NCBI GenBank assembly: GCA_902805755.1
Contig: CADCUA010000356.1
Coordinates: 1-7,583 of the forward strand
DNA length: 7,583 nt
Direction: 5' to 3'
Origin: an uncultured Lysobacter sp.
GTDB taxonomy: Bacteria > Pseudomonadota > Gammaproteobacteria > Xanthomonadales > Xanthomonadaceae
This document shows positions 1 to 5,806 of the stretch, one piece after another. The position numbers and the translations under genes are program-made. Position 1 is the first letter of the stretch, and every line of letters starts with the position of its first letter. A model generated the notes under the pieces. That model was not told the DNA's origin and searched no databases. It was given only the letters and a program-made list of their open reading frames with translations.

Positions 1-2
1 TC

Positions 3-338
3 CGCGTGCTTGGCCGCCACGGCTACCTGAGCCTCAATGCGATCTCCGACATGGACCAGCTGGCCGACGTGCAGGCGGGCATGCAGCGGCTGCTGCCGAT
101 GGTGGAGTTCGATGGCGGCGCGCGGTATGTCGATTACGACGCCGACAACGACAGGCTTGCGGGCTACGGGCTGGCCGCGCTGGTCGGCGGCGGGCTGGCG
201 GCGAACAGCGGCCTGCTCGCCAAGCTCGGCGCCGCGCTGCTTGCGGGCAAGAAATTCATCGCGCTGTTGCTGATCGCACTGGCGGCGATCGGCAAGCTGG
301 TGCTGGGACGCCGCAGGAGCGACGACATCGCGGCGTGA
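3..338 (+). CDS. DUF2167 family membrane protein, C-terminal part (5' end outside window)
   Basis: The frame is open from the first complete codon (CGC at 3) to a TGA at 336-338, so about 111 residues of the C-terminus are visible. The opening residues VLGRHGYLSLNAI lack any signal peptide and read as mid-protein, so the GTG at position 6 is an internal valine, not a start. The segment YVDYDADNDRLAGYGLAALV followed by a glycine/alanine-rich stretch, then LLAKLGAALLAGKKFIALLL and a basic tail (GRRRSDD), matches the C-terminal layout of DUF2167 (COG4714) membrane-anchored proteins as I know the family. Two hydrophobic segments (about window codons 52-70 and 74-100) would be membrane helices. 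The family has no established biochemical role, and I assign none. It converges tail to tail with the efflux permease, leaving 25 bases between the stop codons. Confidence 0.82.
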   Translation, partial: RVLGRHGYLSLNAISDMDQLADVQAGMQRLLPMVEFDGGARYVDYDADNDRLAGYGLAALVGGGLAANSGLLAKLGAALLAGKKFIALLLIALAAIGKLVLGRRRSDDIAA

Positions 339-363
339 TTGCAGTGCCGCAGCGAGGTTGTCG

Positions 364-3300
364 TTATCCGCGTGACGCCGCAGCGGCCGCCTTGTCCGTG
401 CGTCCGCGCAGCTTGCTGCGCAGCCATTCGCCCAGATCATCCACCACCGTATACGCAGCCGGGATCACGACCAGGCTGAGCAGCGTGGAGGTGATCAGCC
501 CGCCGATCACCGCGACCGCCATCGGCGCGCGGAAGCTGGAATCGCCGGAAAAACCCAGCGCGATCGGCAGCATGCCCGCGCCCATCGCCAGCGAGGTCAT
601 CACCACGGGCCGCGCGCGCTTGCGGCAGGCATCGACCAGCGCATCGTGCTGGCTCATGCCCATGCCGTCTTCGGCCATCACCGCGTAATCCACCAGCAGG
701 ATCGAGTTCTTCGTCGCGATGCCGATCAGCATCAGAAGGCCGATGAGCGCCGGCAGCGACAGCATGTGCTGGGTGATCAGCAGCGCGCCGAACGCGCCGC
801 CCGCGCAGAGCGGTACCGCGGTGAGGATGGTCAGCGGCTGCAGCGCATGGTTGAACAGCAGCAGGAGCACCATGTAGATGCACACCAGTCCCGCGGCCAT
901 CGCGAGCAGGAAGCCGACAAACAGCTCGACGAAGATTTCCGCGTCCCCGGCGTTGAGGAAGCTCACGCCCGGCGGTGGATTGGCGACGGTGGGCAGCGCC
1001 TCGACCTCGGCCATCACCTCGCCCAGCGCTCGGCCGTTGAGCTCGGCGGTGAAGGTGATGTTGCGCTGGCGCTGGTAGCGCGAAATCACCGACGGACCGC
1101 TGGCCGGCACGATGTCGGCGACTGCCGCGAGCGGCACCGGGCCGTTCGCGCCGGGCACGCGCAGCTGCGAGATCAGCGCGGGGTTCGACAGCACGTCCTC
1201 GGCAAAACCGACGCGGATCGGGATCTGCCGCTCCGGCAGGTTGAGCTTGGCCAGGCGCTGCGTGTAGTCGCCGCTGGTGGCGATGCGCGCGGCTTCGGCG
1301 ATCGCCGTCGTTGAGACGCCAAGGTCGGCCGCGCGCGCAGGGTCGGGCACGATCACCAGCTCCGGCCGCAGCAGCGATGCGGACGAAGACACGCTGCCCA
1401 GCCCCTTGATCGTGCGCAGCTCGCGTTCGAGCGCGAGCGCGGCATCCTGCAGGCGCTGCGGATCGTCGCCGGCGAGCACCAGCTGCATCACCTCGCCCGG
1501 CTCGGTGCTGAGATAACTGATGCGCACGCCGGGCAGGTCGAGCAGGCGGCTTCGCACCTCGCGTTCGAGCTGTTTCTGGTCCCGCCCGCGGTCTTCCGCA
1601 TGGCCCCAGTCCAGCACCAGCGTCGCGGTGCGCGCTTCGCCCGAGCCGGATTTGTTCGGATCGCCCAGATCCAGCGCCGAGCCGATCACGGTGTAGACCT
1701 GCTTGAGCTCGGCCATCGAGCCGAGCTTTTCGCGCGCCTGCTCCGAAACGCGCACGGTCTCCTCGATCGGCGTGCCCGGTGGCAACTCCAGGCTGAGGTT
1801 GCTGCGACCGAGGTCGGAGAACGGAATGAACGTCGCCGGGATCAGCGGCACCAGCGCCATCGAGCCGACGAAGAACAAGGTCGCCGCAATCAGCGTGACC
1901 CAACGTCGGCGCAGCGCGGCATCGACCAGCCGCAGGTAGCGCTTCATGAGCGGGCCTTCGGTTTCCTCATGCCCGTGCGACTTGAGTTGGTAGGCCGCGA
2001 TCATCGGCGTGAGCAGGCGCGCGACCAGCAGCGAGAACAGCACCGCGGCGGCGGCCGTCCAGCCGAATTCGCGGAAGAACTTGCCCGGAATGCCGGGCAT
2101 GAACGCCACCGGGATGAACACCGCCGCGAGCGTGAGCGAGGTCGCGATGACCGCCACGCCGATCTCGTCTGCGGCCTCGCGCGCGGCCTCCAGCGGCGGC
2201 TTGCCCATGCGCAGGTGGCGCACGATGTTCTCGATCTCGACGATTGCGTCATCGACGAGGATGCCGACCACCACGCTCAGCGCGAGCAGCGTGATGAGGT
2301 TCAGCGTGAAGCCGAAGAAGTACATCACCGCGAACGTGGGGATGATCGACAGCGGCAGCGCGACCGCCGAGATCCACGTCGCGCGCCAGTCGCGCAGGAA
2401 CAGCCACACCACCAGCAGCGCGAGCGCCGCGCCTTCCCACAGCATCGTCATCGACGATTCGTAGGAGCGCTCGGCCTCTTCCACCATCGCCGTGACCAGG
2501 CGGAACTTCGTGCCCGGATGCGCCTTCTCCAGTTGCGCGATCGTGGCCCGCACGCCCTCGGCGACCTCGAGCTCACTCGAACCGCGCGTGCGCGAGACCG
2601 CGAACGAGACCACCGGCTTGCCATCGAGCAGCGCGACCTGCGTCGGGTCGGCGGCGGCGTCGCTGATGCGCGCCAGCGTGCCCAGTCGCACCGCGCGGCC
2701 ATCGCGCAGCGCAATGGAGAATTCACGCAGCGCGTCGGCGCTTGCGACCGTGCCCACGGTGCGGATCACCTGCCGCGCCGCGTCGAGTTCGGCATGCCCG
2801 CCCGGGCGTTCGATCTGGCTCGCGGCGACCTGCTGGCTGATCTCACCGGCGGTGACGCCGTAGGCCTGCAGCGCGTTCGGGTCCAGATCGACGCGGATCT
2901 GCCGCTCCACGCCGCCGGCGCGCGCGACTTTCGCAACGCCCGGCACGCCGAACATCGCACGCGTCACCTCGCGGTCGACGAACCATGACAGCTCGTCCAC
3001 GCCCATGCGCTCGGACGCGACCGCATAGGTCAGCAGCGAGCCGCCGATGTCGACCTTGTTGATGATCGGTTCCTGGATGTCCTGCGGCAGGTCGCTGCGG
3101 ATGCGACTGACGGCTGCGCGGGTGTCGTCTAGCGCGGTCGCGAGATCGGTGTCGAGTTGGAACTCGATCGCGGTGGTGCTCGCACCTTCGGTCACGGTCG
3201 AGGTGACGCGCTTGACGCCGTTGAGCGTCGCGAGCTGGTCCTCGATACGGCGCGTGACTTCGGTTTCGAGCTGGCTAGGCGACGCGCCCGGCTGCGGCAC

Positions 3301-3447
3301 GGTCACCGTCACCATCGGGAACGCGATGTCCGGAAAGCGCGCGACGGGCAGCTTCCAGAAGCCCCAGAGGCCGGCGACGCACAGCACGAAGAAGATCATC
3401 AGCGCCGGCAGCGGCCGGCGGATCGCCCACGCGGAGATGTTGATCAC
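364..3447 (-). CDS. RND (HAE1/AcrB-like) efflux pump inner-membrane permease
   Basis: This 1027-residue protein has the normal length for a hydrophobe/amphiphile efflux RND permease. It would use the proton gradient to drive substrates from the periplasm or inner-membrane leaflet into an outer-membrane channel. The layout fits the family: TM1 at about 12-31, a large periplasmic porter loop to about 333, TM2-TM6 at about 335-484, TM7 at about 517-535, a second porter loop to about 840, and TM8-TM12 at about 842-1000. The proton-relay residues are visible: the aspartate pair D399-D400 in TM4 (GILVDDAIVEIEN) and K913 in TM10 (GIATKNSILLVDYA), equivalent to AcrB D407, D408 and K940. The start is GTG at 3447-3445, overlapping the adaptor stop by 4 bases (GTGA). 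A GAAGG lies 7 bases upstream and could be its ribosome site. The stop is TAA at 366-364. Substrates cannot be told from sequence; drugs, detergents or solvents are typical for the family. Metal-type (CzcA) RND is less likely, because the TM4 motif is of the VDDAIV(x)2EN drug-efflux type. Confidence 0.95.
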   Translation of the reverse strand: MINISAWAIRRPLPALMIFFVLCVAGLWGFWKLPVARFPDIAFPMVTVTVPQPGASPSQLETEVTRRIEDQLATLNGVKRVTSTVTEGASTTAIEFQLDTDLATALDDTRAAVSRIRSDLPQDIQEPIINKVDIGGSLLTYAVASERMGVDELSWFVDREVTRAMFGVPGVAKVARAGGVERQIRVDLDPNALQAYGVTAGEISQQVAASQIERPGGHAELDAARQVIRTVGTVASADALREFSIALRDGRAVRLGTLARISDAAADPTQVALLDGKPVVSFAVSRTRGSSELEVAEGVRATIAQLEKAHPGTKFRLVTAMVEEAERSYESSMTMLWEGAALALLVVWLFLRDWRATWISAVALPLSIIPTFAVMYFFGFTLNLITLLALSVVVGILVDDAIVEIENIVRHLRMGKPPLEAAREAADEIGVAVIATSLTLAAVFIPVAFMPGIPGKFFREFGWTAAAAVLFSLLVARLLTPMIAAYQLKSHGHEETEGPLMKRYLRLVDAALRRRWVTLIAATLFFVGSMALVPLIPATFIPFSDLGRSNLSLELPPGTPIEETVRVSEQAREKLGSMAELKQVYTVIGSALDLGDPNKSGSGEARTATLVLDWGHAEDRGRDQKQLEREVRSRLLDLPGVRISYLSTEPGEVMQLVLAGDDPQRLQDAALALERELRTIKGLGSVSSSASLLRPELVIVPDPARAADLGVSTTAIAEAARIATSGDYTQRLAKLNLPERQIPIRVGFAEDVLSNPALISQLRVPGANGPVPLAAVADIVPASGPSVISRYQRQRNITFTAELNGRALGEVMAEVEALPTVANPPPGVSFLNAGDAEIFVELFVGFLLAMAAGLVCIYMVLLLLFNHALQPLTILTAVPLCAGGAFGALLITQHMLSLPALIGLLMLIGIATKNSILLVDYAVMAEDGMGMSQHDALVDACRKRARPVVMTSLAMGAGMLPIALGFSGDSSFRAPMAVAVIGGLITSTLLSLVVIPAAYTVVDDLGEWLRSKLRGRTDKAAAAASRG
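3444..3447 (-). other. 4-base start/stop overlap (GTGA) coupling adaptor and permease
   Basis: On the minus strand the adaptor ends ...GCG CCG TGA, and the permease begins GTG ATC AAC ATC within the same bases. The stop TGA (3446-3444) and start GTG (3447-3445) share bases, which is the usual arrangement for translational coupling. It supports one bicistronic message and near-equal synthesis of the two pump subunits. Confidence 0.85.
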
Positions 3448-4550
3448 GGCGCGGCCTTCGGCGCGGCCGGGTCGGAGGCCGCGACCACGCGTACCGGATC
3501 GCCGTCGCCAACAAACCCCGCGCCGCGTTCGATGACCTGCGCGCCGGGGGCCAGGCCTTCGAGCACTTCGACCAGGCCGCGCGTGCCGGCGCCGGTGCGC
3601 ACGCGCACGCGGCGCGCGATGTTGCGCGCGTCCACGGTGAACACGTAGCTGTTGCCATCGCGCTGCACGACCGCCGCGACCGGCACGGTCAGAGCGCGCG
3701 CCGCGCCGGTGAGGATGCGGCCCTCGACATAGGCGCCCACGCGCAGGGCGGCGGGTTCGGGCAGGTCCGCGTACACGGTGCCGGTGCGGGTCTCGGCGCT
3801 GACGCCGGGGCTGACCGCGCGGATGCGTCCGTCGACACGGCCGCCGCCGGGCGCCGCGATCGAGACCGGATCACCGATCGACACGCGCGCGAGCTCCGCG
3901 TCGGCCAGTTCCGCGCGCCATTCCAGCCGGCCGTCGCGGATCAGCCGCAGCAGCTCCGTGCCGGCGGACACCACCTGACCCGGCTGCACCAGCCGGCGCG
4001 AGATGATGCCGTCGTCGGGCGCGCGCAGCTGCGCGAAGTCGCGCCGCAACTGCGAAGCATCGAGCGCGGCGCGTGCGGTGCTCTGGCGTGCAAGCGCCTG
4101 CGTGCGCTCGGCGCGCAACTGGTCCACCGCGCTCGCGCTGATCAACTGCTCGCGCGCGAGCATTTCGCTGCGCTGCAGGTTCGCCTGCGCGAGCTGCGCG
4201 CCCGCGGCGGCTTCGGCCTGCGCCGCACGCGCCTGCGCCAGCTCGCTCTCGAGCGTGCGTGCATCGAGTTCCAGCAGCACCTGGCCGCGCTTGACCCGTT
4301 CACCCACGTCGACGTTCAACCGCGTCACCCGCAGGCCGCCGAGCTCGACCCCGAGCTGCATCTCCTCCCAGGCCGCCACCGGTCCGGACACCACGATCGC
4401 GCGCTCGATTTCGCGAAGCTGCGCGGGCACCACGGTCACCGCCAGCGTGGACGGCGCATCCGGCGCTTTCGCCTCGTCGGACGCGCCGCCACAACCGGTG
4501 AGAGCCGCACACACCACCGCCACTGCCGCCCCGCGCCGCATCATCGACAT
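3444..4550 (-). CDS. RND efflux periplasmic adaptor (membrane fusion protein), predicted lipoprotein
   Basis: This is the adaptor subunit that bridges the RND permease and an outer-membrane channel in the periplasm. From the start chosen here it has 368 residues. An N-terminal MSMMRRG, a short hydrophobic stretch and a lipobox LTGC (Cys20) predict a lipoprotein signal peptide and anchoring by lipidated Cys20. Next comes a first lipoyl half (GGLRVTRLNVDVGERVKRGQ, about 71-90). An Ala/Gln/Glu-rich alpha-hairpin coiled coil follows at about 98-167, then the second lipoyl half (LRAPDDGIISRRLVQPGQVV, about 175-194), a beta-barrel at about 208-285 and a membrane-proximal domain to the end. The frame extends upstream to a GTG at 4589. 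I prefer the ATG at 4550 because the upstream residues (MRLRAAARTGFDG) would make an unusually long arginine-rich leader, and a candidate -10 overlaps that region. The ATGs at 4544 and 4541 are equally possible. No start has a convincing Shine-Dalgarno sequence. The stop overlaps the permease GTG. Confidence 0.92.
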   Translation of the reverse strand: MSMMRRGAAVAVVCAALTGCGGASDEAKAPDAPSTLAVTVVPAQLREIERAIVVSGPVAAWEEMQLGVELGGLRVTRLNVDVGERVKRGQVLLELDARTLESELAQARAAQAEAAAGAQLAQANLQRSEMLAREQLISASAVDQLRAERTQALARQSTARAALDASQLRRDFAQLRAPDDGIISRRLVQPGQVVSAGTELLRLIRDGRLEWRAELADAELARVSIGDPVSIAAPGGGRVDGRIRAVSPGVSAETRTGTVYADLPEPAALRVGAYVEGRILTGAARALTVPVAAVVQRDGNSYVFTVDARNIARRVRVRTGAGTRGLVEVLEGLAPGAQVIERGAGFVGDGDPVRVVAASDPAAPKAAP

Positions 4551-4589
4551 GCCATCAAAGCCGGTTCGGGCCGCAGCCCGGAGGCGCAC

Positions 4590-4618
4590 AGGATACGGGC
4601 CGGTACGTTACCGTCGAA
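4590..4618 (-). promoter_or_regulatory. Candidate promoter of the efflux operon with a palindrome in its spacer
   Basis: Read on the minus strand, TTCGAC (4618-4613) is followed by a 17-base spacer and then TATCCT (4595-4590). The -10 element matches the TATAAT consensus at 4 of 6 positions and the spacing is ideal, but the -35 element is poor. Transcription would start near 4583, upstream of the preferred ATG at 4550 but downstream of the alternative GTG at 4589. The spacer holds CGGTA-CGT-TACCG (4601-4613), a small dyad that overlaps the -35 by one base and could bind a repressor. This is inference from motif and position only. A weak 5-bp hairpin (CGGGC/GCCCG, 4567-4580) would lie in the leader. 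Confidence 0.3.
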
Positions 4619-4683
4619 GTGCCAGTGGTTGCGCCTGCAATCGAATACACCGGGCGGCGCCTTCGCCGCACGTTCGGAATACG

Positions 4684-4731
4684 CATGTCCGCGCGCCGCT
4701 GCGGCCGATCAACCGCTGCACTGCGGACATG
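4684..4731. repeat. 9-bp inverted repeat around the end of the mini-ORF
   Basis: CATGTCCGC at 4684-4692 is exactly complemented by GCGGACATG at 4723-4731, with 30 bases between the arms. The inner segment can itself fold (GCCG/CGGC at 4695-4698 and 4702-4705). The structure spans the stop of the candidate small frame. It has no run of T on the minus strand after the stem, so it is not a standard intrinsic terminator. A transcript-stabilising fold or a spaced operator are both possible. Confidence 0.4.
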
Positions 4732-4822
4732 TGGGCGGATGCCCGAGGCGCACGGAAGCGGCGCGGTCCATGCCGTTGATCGCGTCGTGCTTGCACCGGT
4801 CGTTGTCGCAGCTGCGGCGCAC
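4709..4822 (-). CDS. Possible 37-residue cysteine-rich small protein (hypothetical)
   Basis: A short minus-strand frame begins with GTG at 4822-4820 and ends at TGA 4711-4709, in the same reading frame as tatD and 30 bases after its stop. The product reads MRRSCDNDRCKHDAI, then GMDRAASVRLGHPP, then TCPQCSG at the end. It carries C5-X4-C10 and C32-X2-C35 with H12 nearby, a pattern that could bind one zinc ion like a tiny ribbon. By my count G+C is about 65%, 59% and 86% at codon positions 1, 2 and 3, the ordering expected for coding DNA in a GC-rich genome. Against it: no clear Shine-Dalgarno, a GTG start, short length, and cysteine codons arising easily from TGC in such DNA. I recognise no family. 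It could be co-transcribed with tatD as a downstream small gene, or it could be chance. Confidence 0.33.
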   Translation of the reverse strand: MRRSCDNDRCKHDAINGMDRAASVRLGHPPTCPQCSG

Positions 4823-4852
4823 TGTGATTGCCGCTATTGCACCGCCGGGTGC

Positions 4853-5647
4853 CTACAGCGCAGGCAGCCCGAAAAACCCGCGCGCCGTGGCCGCGCTGTT
4901 CGCCGCCGCAATCGCCACCTCCTCGCCGCGATCACGCGCAAGCTCCTCGACGATGTGCGCCAGGAACGCCGGCTCGTTGCGGCGGTCTTTCGGCAGCGGC
5001 TTGAGCGTGCGCGGCAACAGGTACGGCGCATCGGTTTCCACCATCAGGCGGTCGGAGGGCAGATGCGGGACCAGTTCGCGTAGGTGCTGGCCGCGTCGCT
5101 CATCGCACAGCCAGCCGGTGATGCCGATATGCCAGTCGCGATCGAGGTAGGCGAACGCTTCGGTGCGCGTGCCGGTGAAGCAGTGCACCACGCACGCGCC
5201 GATGCGCCCTTCGAAGTTCTTCATGATCGCGATGAAGTCCTCGTGCGCATCGCGCTGGTGCAGAAACAGCGGCTTGCCGGTGTCGACCGCGATCTGCAAC
5301 TGCAGTTCGAACGCGCGCCGCTGCGCGGGCCGCGGCGAGAAGTCGCGGAAGTAATCCAGGCCGCATTCGCCGACCGCCACCACTTCGGGATGCGCAAGCA
5401 GTGCGCGCATCTCTGCGTCGCACTCGGCGGTGTATTCGACCGCGTGGTGCGGGTGCACGCCCGCGGTCGCGAACAGTGCGCCCGGATGAGCGCGCGCGAG
5501 GTCCAGTGCCTTCGGAGAATGCTCGCGGCTCGCGCCGGTGATCACCATCTGCGTGACGCCGGCCTTGCGCGCGCGTTCGATCACCGCGTCGCGGTCGCGG
5601 TCGAACGACTCATGCGTGAGGTTGGCGCCGATGTCGATGAGCTGCAT
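4853..5647 (-). CDS. tatD: TatD family metal-dependent DNase
   Basis: From the ATG at 5647-5645 the protein has 264 residues, close to the roughly 260 of E. coli TatD, a cytoplasmic metal-dependent 3'-5' exonuclease linked to DNA repair. It is a TIM-barrel hydrolase. The metal and active-site residues are visible: E94 (VGECGLDYFRDFS), H130 (LFLHQRDAHE), H155 (VVHCFTGT) and D206 (VETDAPYLLPR). The C-terminal RRNEPAFLAHIVEELA is also typical. The first strand reads DIGANLT, not the DxHxH of YcfH/YjjV relatives. E. coli TatD itself reads DIGVNLT, so this is TatD proper rather than a paralogue. The frame extends upstream to 5746, but those 33 residues (MRSMRCRRPPHPRR...) are basic and unlike the family, and MQLIDIGANLT aligns with known starts. 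No Shine-Dalgarno precedes it. The stop is TAG at 4855-4853. It is transcribed divergently from hrpB. No tatABC genes are adjacent, so the name reflects homology only. Confidence 0.93.
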   Translation of the reverse strand: MQLIDIGANLTHESFDRDRDAVIERARKAGVTQMVITGASREHSPKALDLARAHPGALFATAGVHPHHAVEYTAECDAEMRALLAHPEVVAVGECGLDYFRDFSPRPAQRRAFELQLQIAVDTGKPLFLHQRDAHEDFIAIMKNFEGRIGACVVHCFTGTRTEAFAYLDRDWHIGITGWLCDERRGQHLRELVPHLPSDRLMVETDAPYLLPRTLKPLPKDRRNEPAFLAHIVEELARDRGEEVAIAAANSAATARGFFGLPAL

Positions 5648-5806
5648 GACGGGAGAGGGTCGAAGGGCGCGACAGCATAGGCGTTCGTGGCGTTTGCGCG
5701 TGAGCCGGCGCGGATGCGGCGGGCGTCGGCATCGCATCGAGCGCATGTGCCGTTAGCGCGTGTCGCAGCGTCGGTTCCCCGCACGGAGCGCCGGTATCCT
5801 TGCCCG
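5648..5806. promoter_or_regulatory. Divergent tatD-hrpB promoter region
   Basis: These 159 bases separate the two divergent starts and must contain both promoters. For tatD, TATGCT on the minus strand (5679-5674) is a possible -10 (4 of 6 matches) 26 bases before its ATG. For hrpB, TATCCT on + (5795-5800) is a possible -10 only 6 bases before its GTG. I find no convincing -35 for either, which is common in GC-rich genomes. No Shine-Dalgarno stands at the expected distance from either start; the GGAG at 5785-5788 is 18 bases from the hrpB GTG, too far to serve. No operator-like dyad stands out. Confidence 0.45.

Larger units (their letters stand above)
4551..4852. other. Intergenic region between tatD and the efflux operon (302 bases)
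   Basis: No established gene is recognisable between the tatD stop and the adaptor start. On the minus strand it contains the candidate cysteine-rich mini-ORF (4709-4822), a 9-bp inverted repeat (4684-4692 with 4723-4731), and the candidate efflux promoter with its palindrome. No U-tract follows any stem, so I see no intrinsic terminator for tatD. A 62-codon minus frame at 4608-4796 is also open, but it is arginine/alanine-rich and shows no domain. Confidence 0.6.

Noticed and set aside
339..385. Possible terminator and direct repeat GCCGCAGCG (346-354 and 377-385) at the convergent gene ends
   Set aside because: The copies are direct, not inverted. No hairpin with a T-run is present in the 25-base gap, and the second copy is within the permease coding sequence.
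437..1903. 488-codon minus-strand frame offset from the permease
   Set aside because: The translation is R/G/A-rich and lacks membrane segments or motifs. It is an out-of-phase shadow of the permease.
1600..2988. 462-codon open frame on + opposite the RND permease
   Set aside because: Low-complexity R/H/E/D/Q-rich translation with no domain. It is the antisense shadow typical of GC-rich genes and lies entirely inside a permease whose motifs are unmistakable.
4567..4580. 5-bp hairpin CGGGC/GCCCG before the adaptor start as an attenuator or riboswitch
   Set aside because: It is too short and too easily formed by chance in GC-rich DNA, and no T-run or known riboswitch pattern accompanies it.
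4608..4796. 62-codon minus frame in the tatD-adaptor gap
   Set aside because: Arginine-rich, no motif, no ribosome site, and overlaps the candidate promoter region. It is less gene-like than the shorter cysteine frame at 4709-4822.
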